A stretch of 64,000 nucleotides of DNA from Sinotaia quadrata (GCA_028829895.1 CM054179.1:68278891-68342890); one strand, 5' to 3'; shown: positions 11,701 to 23,009, numbered from the stretch's first letter. Notes: a model not told the origin generated them from the sequence alone. A program made the numbers and translations.

Positions 11701-14700
11701 GAATGTTCACTTGTCTCATCTCGTCATTCACTTCCTAAGAAATTCACATTGCTCTATCAGGATAAATACGTAATGTGAACACGTGAACAAAAATACATGA
11801 TTAATTACACCTCTTAATACATAAAACATGTTTGACTAATATTTCGAATTAATGAATAATAAACTAAATAATAACTCAACAGAACAATATCTTCTCCTGA
11901 AACATCATTCGTGTGTCTGACATATAGAGCATTTGTGAAAATCATTCATTATATTCATGCTGTTTGGCAAATATCATACATATCTCCGGAACCACTTGAT
12001 AAATATGATTCATTTGTGTTCATGCACCACTTTTGTTTTCTGGTGAACTATGACACAGATCACAAATATCTGTTGCTATCTGGCAAGATTACGCATATGT
12101 TTTTTATCTTGTAAAATTCCTGCATTTTTTCTGCCGACTGGTAAAATTCATCATTTGTACCATGTGCTAAAGATCATATATGTGTATATTTGGTAAGGAT
12201 CATATGGTTTGTTTATGGTAAACACATCATAGGCAACCTTATGGTCTGCTATAGATTCAATATTATGTTAATATAATAAAACTGTATATTATATATTTTT
12301 TAGTATCTAACTATGTTCATACATCATTTGTTTTCCTCTGATAAAAGTCAGACTTCATTTTTACGTTAAACATAATATACTGTTTGATTCAGTATTATTT
12401 GTAAAGATTGTACATAATGTATACTGTTATATTACAAAAATAATCATCTGTTGGTTTGTCTGAGAAAGATTACACAACAGTTGTACTGTACAGAAAATAT
12501 GATGTATGATTTTTTCCCGTCTGAAAAAAGGTCACGTGACATAAAATCGTATATTTGTATGAGCTGCATGCGTACACCTTTACATACATAAATATAATGT
12601 TTTATTTACCTTTTCTATTTTTACTCCATTGTATCTCACACGGCTTTCATTTATATTACAAACTCAGTCTTACTTACTCTCCACAAATAGTCACAACTGT
12701 TATGTTAGTAGTACATTTTTCGCAAATGTATGTCTGTGATTATGTCAGTATAAATATTTAAAATCCATTCAATAACTATTTGATTGTAAAAGCAATTCTA
12801 CAGTCGACGATTGGATGAGATCAACATGCAATGTGACTCCTTAGTGGCGGAAGTGGAGCAGAAGAGAAGTCTTTTCCTTGCTGACCTTGAACAGGAGCAG
12901 CAAGCGCAACAAGGTGAAGTAGATGACGTCATCGTAACGTTTGAAGGGGTTCTGGGAGCATCTCAGAGTTTGGCCCACAGTGCCAAGGACATGTTGAATG
13001 AAGATACTGCTACGGTACTTCAGGTCAGTGTGACAAATTTCAAATCGTCTTTGAAAAGTTTTCGGGTGCAAGATTTTGAATTTTTTTTATAAACACAGCC
13101 ATATATGATTATTTGTTGAAAAATGGTCGACTGCCCTTCGTTTAGTTGCAAATGACTGAATCAAGAGTGCTCTCTCTGATGTATTTCAAATTAAAATAGT
13201 ATATAAAGTGAAATATCAATATATAGAATAATTCTCTTTATAGAGGACATGTATTGTGAAGATACAACAATTAAAACTGTACATATTATGAACTGTTAAG
13301 ATAGAACAATTAACAATTTATAGGAGATGCGAAGATGGAAAAAGTAACACTTTCTAGGGCATGAAATATAAATATAGAAGCTTACTTTTTTTTTGTCATA
13401 AGCTAGTATCTAAAATATTAGACTATTTGATTGTAAATGCCAGTGAAGTCACGTAATCACGACCTGATAGTCTGACAGAAATTTGTGGAAGACATTAAGA
13501 GACGTAATAAAATCATATGATAAGCAAGTTATTGTTTCTGTACTTTGATCTCGTTAAAGTCTTCATATTGAACTGAACTGCCTTGGTTAAATCTTGTATT
13601 CAACAGAACTGCCTTGTTATGATTGTTAAATTTATTGACTTACATACACATAATGGTAAACTTATGTTGGAAGAGAAAGTTGGTGGAATGGGGCTCGCTA
13701 AATATAGATTAAAGACGGATTTATCTTCTTCTTTAATAAGAAGTTTTCCACCTACGGAAATATTCTGTGTTAAATGTTTGTCTAATGTTGTGGGAGAGAG
13801 AAAACCTTTACAGCGTCCGCATATCTGCCAAGTGAGAGAGACGAATGGTGTCTGCTGGAGAATTATTAATAATATAAATTAAAATTCTCATCACTTGTAA
13901 TTAGTTATGGGTCATTAATTAACAATAATAATCATAACTATGAACTAGATGGTGTTAGCGTCATAGTCTTCTATTCAACAATACTGTTTTGGTTAAAATC
14001 TTCGATTTCAACAGTACTGCTTTGGTTTTATGGTCTTCTGTTCAACAGTACTGCTTTGGTTAAAATCTTCGCATTCAACCGGACTGCTTTTGGTTAATGT
14101 CTTTGTACCAGGAATGCTTTGGTTAAAGACATAACATTCAACAGTACTGCTTTGTTCAAAGTCATAGCGCATAACTATTTTGGTGAAAGTCTCAAAGTTC
14201 AACAATATTGCTTTGGTAACATTTCTTTGGTTACAGTTTAACTTTAAACATTATTCTTTAATATAGAAATTGGCTTTATGAGCCATTTCTCAATTGCTAC
14301 AATTGTATTTTGAATATACTCCTAATCGAAAAGCAAAATAAAATATATTTGTTTGTTTCAAAGTATCGTACAATATCTTTACTTTGCAGGCAGCTTTCAC
14401 ACTTAACAATCAGTAAGTACCCTATTACAACACATCTCTTGTCATTTATTTGTGTGCTACTCTTTGATGTCTGTGTTATGTTGCTTATGTTCTTTACGTG
14501 TTCAAGTTGCAAATATTTCTGTTTAATATATTTCAGATCATATATGTTTAATATATTTCAGATCATATCTGTTTAATATATTTCAGATCATATCTGTTTA
14601 ATATATTTCATATCATATATGTTTATATATTTCAGATCATATCTGTTTAATATATTTCAGATAATATCTGTTCAATATATTTCAGATCATTTCTGTTTAA

Positions 14701-17700
14701 TATATTTCAGATTATATCTGTTTAATATATTTCAGATAGTATCTGTTCAATATATTTCAGATCATTTCTGTTCAATATATTTCAGATCATTTCTGTTTAA
14801 TATATTTCAGATTATATCTGTTTAATATATTTCAGATTATATCTGTTTAACAAATATATGTGAGATCATATGAACGACATTCGTCTTATTTAATTTTGTC
14901 TGAAATGCAAGTGGCTTTCTTTGAATTGCTTGATTTTCCTTACATTTGGTGTTGGTCTTAGATTTGCATATGTTGTGTCTTTGCTTTTTGTTTGAGATGT
15001 CTATTTTTATATTGTAATAGCTTTACTTGGGTTGCTTGTGTTTTATTTGAGTTGTCTTTGCTTTTGTTTCAGTTTCTTGCGTCTTTGGATGAAATGCCAT
15101 TGTCTTTTGAGCTGTTGTTTTGTTTGAGTTACATGTGTTCTATATGTGATGCACATTTGTTTTATCTGGTTGTTTTGTTTCAGCTGCATGATTTCTATAT
15201 TTGTGACACATTATTTTTTTATCTACCGTTTTGTTTGAGTTGTATGTTTTCTATATTTGTGACACATTAATTTTTAATCTACCGTTTTGTTTGAGTTGCA
15301 TGTGTTCTATATTTGAGACATATTGCTTTTTTGAGGTGTCGTTTTGCTTTGAGTTACATATGTTCTATATTTGAGACACACCAATTTTAATCTGTCGTTT
15401 TGTTTGAGTTACATGCATTTGAGACATATTGTTTTTGAGCTGTCGTTTTGTTGGGGCTGTTAGTGTTCTGTATTTGAGATATTACTTTAGTTTTTCTGCT
15501 CACGTTTCCATTAGATTATCTTTTTGTTTCACTAGCTTATGATCGAAAGCTAAATATGTTTAATAATTCAAGCTTTAAGTGTGAGAATGATTATTTTGAG
15601 GCATATTTGATAATAATTGCGTTAAGAATCGTTCGTGTAAGTATCGTTTTGTATGACTCTGAATTCATGCTTTAACGTTTGTTTCATTTGCACGCAATGA
15701 ATGTTTCCTAGAATACGGAAGTCAATCCTGGAATGTGAATCCTGTCTCTTGAAATCTAACGGCATTCGCCTGGAAAAGACGACAGGAAAAATCGTCGATC
15801 TTCGGAGAGAGCAATCGATTCTTCGAAACATTCACTACTTATGCCGTAAGTTAGAAAATGTGAGCCGTTCATAAAACATTCATTATTTATGCCGTACCTT
15901 AGTACATGTGAGCCGTATTTAAAACATTCAGTACTTATGCCGTAAGTTAGAAAATGTGAGCCGTTCATAAAACATTCATTACTTATGCCGTAAGTTAGTA
16001 CATGTGAGCCGTTCATAAAACATTCATTACTTAAGCCATACGTTATACATATGTGCCGTTGAAGAAAACATTATTATAATATTCTGTAACCTTGAGACTT
16101 GAGACTCGACTATTTCTGGAATTCTGCGCTCGCTCCTGAATTGTTCGCGACGATGTGAGGTAAATGACAGAGAGCACTGGTCATAGCAATGAAATATTTC
16201 TGAAAGAGTGGACGAAAATCTATTTTGTCTTTATAAATTATAGTATTAAATGTTCCTTCCTTCCTTCCTTCCTTTCTTCCTGCCTTCTTCCTTCCTTCCT
16301 GCCTACCTGCCTGCCTTCCTTCCTTCCTTCCTTCTTTCCTTCCTTCCTTCCTTCAAACCTTCCTTCCTTCCTTCTTTCAAGCCTTCCTTTCTTCGAGCCT
16401 TCCTACAAGTGTTCTCAACCCGATACACATGAAATCTATAAATATATATCTACACTCCAAACTAATCTTCTTTCCACCATATTATCTAGACAACTCTATA
16501 TTCTAACTAATCTTTTTTTCACCATATTATCTAGATAACTATGTTCTAACCTGAATAGACATAGTTTGCTATACATTTAATACAATAGGTATAGAAAACG
16601 ACATAGAAGTTAAAAATGTATAGCTCCACGCGCACACAAACACACATCAGCTAGAAGCACGTACATGAATCAAATATCAGCATGACCTCCTCAGTGATCA
16701 CATAGTTTCCTGCATCGTATATACATTATGTTATTTATTTAGGCAAACATTATGTTATTTATTTATTCAATTGACGTGCAGTTGTAATAGTATATTTTAA
16801 ATACCAGGCAAACATTTAGACTGTCATCAAACTTCTAAACAAACTCGTAGCTTCCTGTTATCTCCCCATTCCCCACCCCAACAATTAAATCTGAACACAA
16901 ATATAGGTTGATAATTGGTTTTGCTGCTAAAGTATAATTATCACTCCTCACTCGTGTGTTTATAGTTTCATAAAATGGATGAAAATGATCCCTTCATAGT
17001 TCTAACCATTAAAAGCTGTTTTCGCTCGATATTGATATCAATTTTCTACCTGATACTAGCTCCAAGGATGCCTATAATTGACGTCACACGATCGGCGCGC
17101 AGTGAAGACACAGTGGCACTATTTTTTAACGTGTCGTCATTTCCTTTTGATATCATTGACTCTTGTGACGTCCGTTACTGGAAAGAGGAGCAGAGAGGTC
17201 TGGGAATTACGGTAAGAATGAAAGAAAGAAATTAAAGTGTAACACTGGATTCTTAATATAGTTTTGTAATTCATTATGATATTAATGTATTTACTAATTT
17301 CTTTCATACAAGTAAACATACTAAAATATATTTGACAAACAAGTAAGTCATTTTGATGAGAAAGATTACTTAGAAAAAAAACTTGTGTGACAGATGAATG
17401 TTACTTTGTGAGAAAGATCCACAAAGTGAAATGAGTGGTTATTGTAATTCGTCCACTTGAAATTTCAGTAATCAAATATATTTACACTGATTATTGGACG
17501 TATGTGTCTTAAGATTGAAATTAATAGTATAAACTAAAAAAGAAGGAATGATAGAAGTAGCATTCAAACAAGCTGAAAGTAAAATGCAAACAATTAATTA
17601 ATGCGCTATATTTAGCCATCCAGACAAATAAACAAATGTTACAAATGAAAACATAAGACTTGTTTTCCTATTAAATATATTTATCTTATATAGCTCTAAT

Positions 17701-20700
17701 TGTAAAGGCATCCAATTCACTTCAAAATGATGTACATTTAAAAGTAAAATAAAGCTGTTATAACAGACTCTTATTGTCAGAGTAAATAGCTCACCGCATA
17801 GTCATCTGCATTTAAAAGTAGAATAAATCAGTTGTAACATCCCCTAAATCCTTTTCTGCCAATCAACTCATCCCATTACTCTCCTTTCTACAAGTGGAAA
17901 TTATGTGGACTCTAGGGTTTCAGTATTAAGTTTGTATAAACATGAGTTTACCGGGGTCTGTACTTTGGGTTCCAATAACAAATTTGTATAAATGTAAGCT
18001 CGCGTGATTTCGTGATTTGTAGTTTCATCCATAATTTATTTGCTCTTTCCTCCACACAGACACGTCTTTCCTGAGAGGCGTTCAGTGCAACTCAAACAAG
18101 CATTGTTCAGAAAGGATTGATAAAAAGTTACTTATTTGATCTCAACCTATTTTGACATCTCTATGTATATAATGTCTTCACTTGAATAAACAATGTGCAC
18201 GAACGTCCAATAACAATCGCTTATTCTCTAGAGATGTAGTTTGTAGATGTAGTTTTTCCGACGACAACCAGCCGACGAAATCCTGATCTCGATGCTCATG
18301 AGAAACAGAATGATGTAGGTCACACATCTATTGAAAATTAGGTTAGATGTCGTCATAACTCACTAATTCTGTGCTCATCGCTCAGTGAGAGGTAAACAGG
18401 CACACAGTCTGTATCACACATCTCTAGAAAGGAAAGGATAGATGTCAGAACACTCGAGTGCAGTACCGACGCATCCAGAATTTGATCAAATTACCGTTCG
18501 CTCTTCGATAATATCTCAGCCAAAATCCTCAAGAGGGCGCCCTAGTTCAAAGAAGGCAAGATGGCGATCGTGGAACGATTTAATTTCAAATTATGTCCAC
18601 ATTTATCTATCAATTATTATGTCACCTATTTCATGTTTAAAGGACAAAAAAACATATCCCACTGTTATCAATTACAAATTAAATCATTTAACCCTGGGAC
18701 TCTAACCATATCGTACTGTTTCTATTTAGAAATGAGGTCTAACTCTAATTTTTTACCATATTCTGAACATCCAGTATGCGCTAATATTTTCCTGTCAGTT
18801 AGGATGATGCAAACGCAAGCTCGGCTAACTGATTGTCTATTATTAGCACCATATTGCTGTTTGTTTTCTCTGATAGAGATTAAGAATGTTTGCATTCGGC
18901 ATACTTTCACACAAAAATTGTTTTCACAAGCAAGGAGAATGTACGAAACACTTATAATACAGAAAAATGTCTGATTCCTGGCAACAGACCTAATTTACAA
19001 TGTCTATATTATAGCAATTCTTGCAAATTGTGACTATTGTTTCTATTGCGATATAATATAGGAGGGAAAACTAATTCACTTGCTAAGTTGTTTTCTTTTT
19101 GTGTCATGATTGTGACAACGTATTTTCACTAAGCTCATGCCTGTAGAGAAGTGCATAAATGTTAATATAAAGTCAACAAGTTGTTCACTACAAATGGGCA
19201 CATCATGCTAACTGAACACATTTAACTCCATGCTATTAATTATAATAGGAGCACTTCTAGCCTTAGACGTCATTGTAATATTTAGAAACCACATTAGAAC
19301 ATTGCTATTTTTAGAAACCAAGAAACGTTTCTTTGACGTCTGTGATCTGCAGGACACAGTCACCTATCGGAAGAGACACAGTGCAGACGGTTTGAGAAGC
19401 GATAACCCGGCACCACCGACCACATCATTCGTAGTTTTGCTGGAGAATCTGCTTCGAGCGACCACCTACTACTTTTGTGCTACCGTTTCCAACGCAGCAG
19501 GCAGTAGTCCTCAGAGCGAAGTGGTCCAGTGCGTTACTTTGGCAACCGGGTACAGCGTCATTCCATGTAAGTATAGGTCGCAGAGACGAAAATATCTGAT
19601 ACAACGGTTTGTGGGTCGGGACTCCAGAATAGAGTGAGGAGAACCAAATATCTTCAGAATTATCTGAGCCGAATACGTCCCAAGACAAAAGGCCCCAGAC
19701 ATCTTTCTGAGACGAAAAGCCCCACACAAGCGCTTGAGAACCTTAGAGCTTCCTAGGACCGAAAATATCCTGAGGCGAAAAGCCCCACACAAGCGCTGGA
19801 GAACCTTAGAGCTTTCTAGGGCCGAAAATATCCTGAGGCGAAAAGCCCCACACAAGCACTGGAGAACCTTAGAGCTTTCTAGGGTCGAAAATATCATGAG
19901 ACGAAAAGCCCCACATAAGTTCCTGAGAAGATAAAATGCTAATGGAACCACCACCACCACCACCACAACCACCCATTATTCTAGTGTTTCGGGATCTATA
20001 TGCTCATTTTCAGTCAACAAGATAATTCTTTGGAAATGAGGATTGTAGGATATTTCTAAGTACAGATTTGTGGATGACTGTTTTTATTAATGTACCCTTG
20101 GTATTTTGTATTTTTTTGAAGACTGTTTTATTGAATGTTTGCATACTCCTATAAATGTGGTTCCTTTATGCCGGCATTTAGTTTTGGTGTTATAACTATA
20201 TTATTTAGTATTGATGGTATGACTCTATATAGATCATTTAATTTTGATGATATAACTCTATTTAGATAATTTAGTTTAGACTGATTATTTCTACATAAAT
20301 AATTTAGTTTCCTTAGAGTTGGGGGTGTGGGGAGAGAGATTTCTGTTTCCTCATTTACAGATATAATTCTGTGTCTTGAATGCTGTTTCTTTTAACTATT
20401 ATTTCCCTTGGTAGGTCCCGTATTCGAAAGGAATATGTGCGTGACACAACCGTCCTCCATCCGAGTCTTCACACCCAGCCCACGTGACGTAGCTCCAGAA
20501 CAGAATATTTCACACTTCTTACTGTACAGGGAACACGGCCCCATGGTGCTATGGCACGCAGTGGCGCTGTGCGGTAACCAGGAGCACCGACTGGTCGGAC
20601 TCGAATCCAATCTGGAGTATGAGTTCGTTATCATGGCTTGCAACTCCAGGGGGGAGTGTCAGCTGTCAGAGAAACTTATACTACGTACGGAGCCCACGTG

Positions 20701-20701
20701 A
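8110..20701 (+). CDS. TRIM-family RING/B-box/coiled-coil protein with two FN3 domains and no SPRY (gene span, seven exons)
   Basis: Coding exons: 8110-8784, 11589-11684, 12793-13023, 15722-15845, 17060-17211, 19353-19566, 20415-20701. They sum to 1779 nt (592 residues plus TGA) with all phases closing. Domain order: RING 14-53, B-box 2 181-212, coiled coil about 213-330, COS-like helices to about 375, FN3 about 377-495, FN3 about 499-590. The family is TRIM class C-I (MID1, TRIM9, TRIM36, TRIM46), cytoplasmic E3 ligases that bind microtubules through the COS box. Alignment to MID1-type proteins is visible across the coiled coil (SRxxLxE-xCD) and at the end of the COS region (LRREQSILRNIHYL against FSREKKLLECLDYL). 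The usual C-terminal B30.2/SPRY domain is absent, and a second FN3 replaces it. B-box 1 is also absent. Ubiquitin-ligase activity and a microtubule role are inferred from the family. A poly(A) signal was not assigned. Confidence 0.85.
8820..8995. repeat. Degenerate tandem repeat of about 60 bp, 3 copies
   Basis: Copies carry GTGTGTTTGTACTT followed by AAGTGAGAATG. The array starts about 35 bp after the TRIM exon 1 donor. Confidence 0.7.
9395..9532. repeat. Left part of a degenerate minisatellite interrupted by element copy B
   Basis: Degenerate units carrying GAGGCCATATTTCACT and CTCTAAATAAACACA continue on the other side of the element at 11106-11570. The stretch 8995-9395 holds no gene. 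Confidence 0.7.
9533..11105 (-). mobile_element. Dispersed element, copy B (near full length)
   Basis: Read on the minus strand it starts with TGGTGGAGTAAATTTGCC near 11105 and ends with the family's 3' block near 9533. It includes CAGCCCATTGGCTGG and ATCAGTCAGTTAACTCACCT on the plus strand, which are the complements of blocks in copy A. It is about 1.57 kb long, has no coding potential, and lies in TRIM intron 1 inside a minisatellite. Confidence 0.75.
11106..11572. repeat. 36-bp minisatellite, about 8 clear copies, leading into the TRIM exon 2 acceptor
   Basis: The regular unit contains TACTGAGGCCATATTTCTCT and CTGAATAAACACAC. More degenerate 40-50 bp versions occupy 11106-11280. The last unit ends about 17 bp before the acceptor at 11588, so the array supplies part of the upstream intron. 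On both strands the unit is stop-poor, giving false frames that run into the true exon. Confidence 0.92.
11589..11684 (+). CDS. TRIM exon 2: coiled coil
   Basis: The exon has 96 nt and 32 residues (226-257), from TTTCTGTTTCCAG| to GAG|GTGGGC, phase 0 at both ends. The translation ESLAANLQKLISRQMK continues as a Leu/Ile heptad pattern typical of the TRIM coiled coil. Reading past the donor would reach a stop within 20 codons. Confidence 0.85.
12793..13023 (+). CDS. TRIM exon 3: coiled coil into COS region
   Basis: The exon has 231 nt and encodes residues 258-334, ending VLQ|GTCAGT in phase 0. The acceptor is chosen by phase: AAAAG|CAATTC at 12792 keeps the frame and gives QFYSRRLDEINMQCD, which aligns without gaps to the MID1 stretch VNASRQEAKLTEECD. 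The acceptor that looks better, TTCTACAG|TC at 12803, would shift the frame into a stop after four codons. Conserved helical features include QCDSLVAEVEQKR. Confidence 0.8.
13545..13621. repeat. Left part of a TTCAACAG..CTGCTTTGGTT array interrupted by element copy C
   Basis: Units such as ACTGCCTTGGTTAAATC and TTCAACAGAACTGCC match those after 13967. The array therefore continues on both sides of element copy C. Bases 13024-13545 hold no gene (intron 3). Confidence 0.75.
13622..13966 (+). mobile_element. Dispersed element, copy C (3' part only)
   Basis: The copy begins inside the family body (TTAAATTTATTGAC) and contains GGGGCTCGCTAAATATAG and GGAGAATTATTAATAAT. It ends with the family terminus ATGGTGTTAGCGTCATAG. 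It is 5' truncated, about 345 bp long, and sits within a tandem array in TRIM intron 3. Confidence 0.75.
13967..14220. repeat. About 30-bp degenerate tandem repeat, about 8 copies
   Basis: The recurring core is TTCAACAGTACTGCTTTGGT followed by TAAAATCTTC variants. Confidence 0.85.
14519..14855. repeat. About 25-bp minisatellite, about 13 copies, each with an ATATTTCAG acceptor-like core
   Basis: The unit is TGTTTAATATATTTCAG followed by ATCATATC variants. Each copy ends in a pyrimidine-poor but recognisable 3' splice-like TTTCAG in the sense strand of the TRIM gene. No exon follows within the array. Confidence 0.93.
14985..15480. repeat. Degenerate T-rich tandem repeat, about 8 copies
   Basis: The cores TTTTGTTTGAGTTGCATG and TTCTATATTTGAGACA recur at irregular 45-65 bp spacing. 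No coding signal was seen. Confidence 0.75.
15722..15845 (+). CDS. TRIM exon 4: end of COS region
   Basis: The exon has 124 nt and encodes residues 335-375 plus one base, ending TTATGCC|GTAAGT. The end matches the last COS helix of MID-type proteins (LRREQSILRNIHYL). The remaining C joins CT of the next exon to give Pro and the sequence LCPPRMPII, matching the LTAPNPPTI start of FN3 in MID1. The 5' boundary is set by phase: GGAAG|TCA at 15721 fits the phase-0 end of exon 3. The site TTTCCTAG at 15711 has a better pyrimidine tract but is out of phase. The donor and 20 nt of the exon are repeated downstream. Confidence 0.75.
15826..16070. repeat. 48-bp array duplicating the TRIM exon 4 donor, 5 copies
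   Basis: Units start at 15826, 15874, 15922, 15970 and 16018, exactly 48 bp apart. Unit 1 includes the last 20 nt of coding exon 4 and its donor (TTATGCCGTAAGTTAG). Units 3 and 4 keep an intact GCC|GTAAGT; units 2 and 5 carry changes (GCCGTACCT, GCCATACGT). Read-through past the first donor meets an in-frame TAA before the second copy. Confidence 0.95.
16252..16412. repeat. (CCTT)n-type pyrimidine tract
   Basis: Tetranucleotide CCTT/CTTT runs with interruptions. Frames through it are low-complexity artefacts. Confidence 0.95.
17060..17211 (+). CDS. TRIM exon 5: first FN3, N-terminal half
   Basis: The exon has 152 nt and encodes residues 377-426, with an acceptor TACTAG|CT at 17059 and donor ACG|GTAAGA. 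The phase (2 nt, then 50 codons) matches exon 4. The translation PRMPIIDVTRSARSEDTVAL and then VRYWKEEQ fits FN3 strands A to C'. The codon usage is clearly less AT-rich than the surrounding intron. Bases 16412-17059 show no other gene. Confidence 0.85.
18442..18640 (+). other. Unassigned GC-richer patch in TRIM intron 5
   Basis: An open frame contains SSRGRPSSKKARWRSW, including an AT-hook-like RGRP. An AAGATGGCG motif (YY1-like) lies at 18558-18566, where a second ATG opens. No splice-compatible continuation and no family match were seen. It may be a transposon relic or a regulatory patch. The rest of 17212-19352 holds nothing I recognise. Confidence 0.15.
19353..19566 (+). CDS. TRIM exon 6: first FN3, C-terminal half
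   Basis: The exon has 214 nt and encodes residues 427-497 plus one base. The acceptor is GATCTGCAG|GAC and the donor CCAT|GTAAGT. The frame carries FN3 strands with the tyrosine-corner region (LENLLRATTYYFCATVSNAA) and the typical NAAGSSPQS loop. It is phase 0 at the start, following exon 5, and leaves one base (T) for exon 7. Confidence 0.9.
19640..19935. repeat. 63-bp tandem repeat, about 4 copies, after TRIM exon 6
   Basis: The unit contains GAGAACCTTAGAGCTTTCTA and GAGGCGAAAAGCCCCACA. Units are open on both strands, producing false frames fused to the exon. A (ACC)n tract follows at 19945-19975. Confidence 0.9.
20415..20701 (+). CDS. TRIM exon 7 (terminal): second FN3
   Basis: The exon starts after CCCTTGGTAG and supplies GT to complete a Cys codon with the T left by exon 6. 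It encodes residues 499-592 and ends RTEPT-TGA. The FN3 features are HFLLYREHG, LVGLESNLEYEFVIMACNSR and LSEKLILRTEP. There is no donor-like site before the stop that would lead to a SPRY exon, and I see no SPRY-like segment on the plus strand up to 23.6 kb. Confidence 0.88.
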
Positions 20702-21599
20702 ATGAAGTGTCTCAAGGTGTCGTTAAGGACGTTCCACAGTACAATTTATTTATTGATGCGAAGGTTCCTTTCAAGTGAAATCTCTCTTGACGCTTATCTA
20801 CAAAATGCTTATTCTTGGCGAAGAGTATGCGGCCGTTGTTTTTTTTTTTTAATGTGACCAAGACCTTTCAGTTTGTTGACGTGGTTACTCTCATGCAAAA
20901 TTAACACTAGTCAGTTAAGACCACACACATGCATTAATTTCACACAATTACTAAGAACGTGAATGCATACACTAAAGAGCTATATATATATATATATCAA
21001 GCAGAAAGTAAAGCTTTAACACACTAACAAACGTACACATATACGCACTCACAGCTCTTTCACATACGAGAGAGCGCATACAGAAAGCCACCAGCATTTC
21101 ACATTGATACAAACACGATAACGGACAAGACACTCATACGCGCACGAACACTCAGTGACTACAAACACGAAGTGACTGATGAAGAAAGGAAAACTTTATT
21201 TTCTGCATACAAAGACATTGGGATGGGTGGGTGGGGGTATAAGAAAGCTTTCAGTTGTTGTGCCTGTCTGTTAGCGATGATAGTTAAATAATTAAAATGA
21301 TGATGACACTTTTGACCTTGCTAGTCTGAACTTGTGAAAAGAAATTCAATTCATTCATTTCGCTAATCTGAACCCTGTACGGCACTCGCAGTGGTATTTC
21401 TAGTCATGGTCTTAATCTTGTACATACAAACACGCATATTGACTTGACCGCTCGTACGCTTTTTTCTACAGAAGTTGGCGTCACAATTGTTAAAGATGCA
21501 TTTCCTTAATAACCATGCTTTAAATTTAAAGAAGTTTAAAAATAAAATGCAAGGAAACGAGAACAAACAAACAAAATATATTAAGTACTAGTAGATGTA

Positions 21600-21840
21600 G
21601 TATGGTAGTAGTGGTGGTAGTAGTAGTGGTGGTAGTAGTAGTAGTGGTAGTAGTAGTGGTGGTAGTAAGTAGTAGTGGTAGTAGTAGTAGTGGTAGTAGT
21701 AGTGGTGGTATTAGTAATAGTGGTAGTGGTAAAAGTGGTAGTAGTAGTAGTGGTGGTAGTAGTATGATAGTAGTAGTAGTAGTAGTAATGGTAGTAGTAG
21801 TGGTGGAAGTAATAGTGGTGGTAGTAGTAGTAATAATAAT
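21600..21840. repeat. (GTA/GTG)n trinucleotide tract
   Basis: Interrupted GTA and GTG triplets. Val/Ser or Thr homopolymer frames on both strands are artefacts. Confidence 0.97.
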
Positions 21841-23009
21841 AAACATGAAAGTAAGAATGAACTCAAGCACCGACCACATACAACTTAATTAAGTACAATC
21901 ACGTGAAACTTTCGATTTAAATTAAGTACGGAACAAGCTCATTTTAACGATAAATAAATCTTTACTATAGACAACATGTGTTTGATGAAATTAAAAAGGA
22001 GTGAACTTATATTTGACTTCAGACTGAAAGGAACATTAACAAGAGGACTGATAAGCGAGTTAGCACATCAAAGAAAAACTATTTGCATTCGCGAGGCAGG
22101 ATTAGTGGAAGTGTTCAGAACCGTTTATTCAGCACTCAGACATAAAAACTGGCTATATAGTTACACACCCTCAGATCTATGTAGAAATAGGAATTGGAAT
22201 TTTTTTATTCACACACTCTCAGATCTGTGTAGAAATAGGAGTTGGAATTTTTTAAATTATACACTCATATCGATGTAGACTACATTCCCACATGGTCATT
22301 TAAATTTTGATCCGAAAGAGAGAAAATATACACAACCTACAAAATCGATTGATGAAAGAATACATGTAACGAAAATATTTTTCGTCTAGTATCGAATTTA
22401 AGATGCATTGGGTCCTCAGACTGGACTATATTTCCTTGTCTTTGTATGAGAAAGAGAAAACATATTAAAACATTATCATATACTTTTTGAACCTGGAAAA
22501 TTAAAAAAAATAAGTAACTGAACTGGAAACAAATTACAGAAACTACCTTCTATGGTGTGAATAAACGATTGTTGGATAAAGAGCAATAAACTCATGTTAG
22601 AGCAGCTAATTTGTTTGTTCTATTTTAATCTTTACAGAAAAAGATGTGCTTCGCAAATTCCTGACTATACCTGTCAAGATGGGAAGGCACTTGTAGAACA
22701 TAATTTTTTATCATTTCATTTATTATCTATGCTTTGTTTTATTATCGCTCGCACTATTATTAATTTTCTTTCCACTAGACGGAATTTCTGCTTCAGGGGA
22801 GACCACTGAAAATATTTTGTGATGTAAGGTGAACAACATACAGTGCAAAGCGAAAACTTGAATTTCAAACTCTAGAAAGTACTCAAGCATGTATACGCAT
22901 ATAACCATATACATCAACTCCTGTAACGGTAAAATAACACAGACATGCATGAACTAGTAATTACTATTCCAAGGTTAGAAATACTTGCACTATCAAGCAC
23001 GCATATAAA

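Noticed and set aside
16966..17059. Extension of TRIM exon 5 upstream from TTATAG (frame FHKMDENDPFIVL)
   Set aside because: It is open and phase-compatible with exon 3. But exon 4 at 15722-15845 matches the end of the COS region far better and joins exon 5 exactly at 17060.
22594..22809. Short frame with CASQIPDYTCQDG
   Set aside because: It is AT-rich and ends in hydrophobic low-complexity sequence, without splice sites; it is not a SPRY or FN3 continuation of the TRIM gene.
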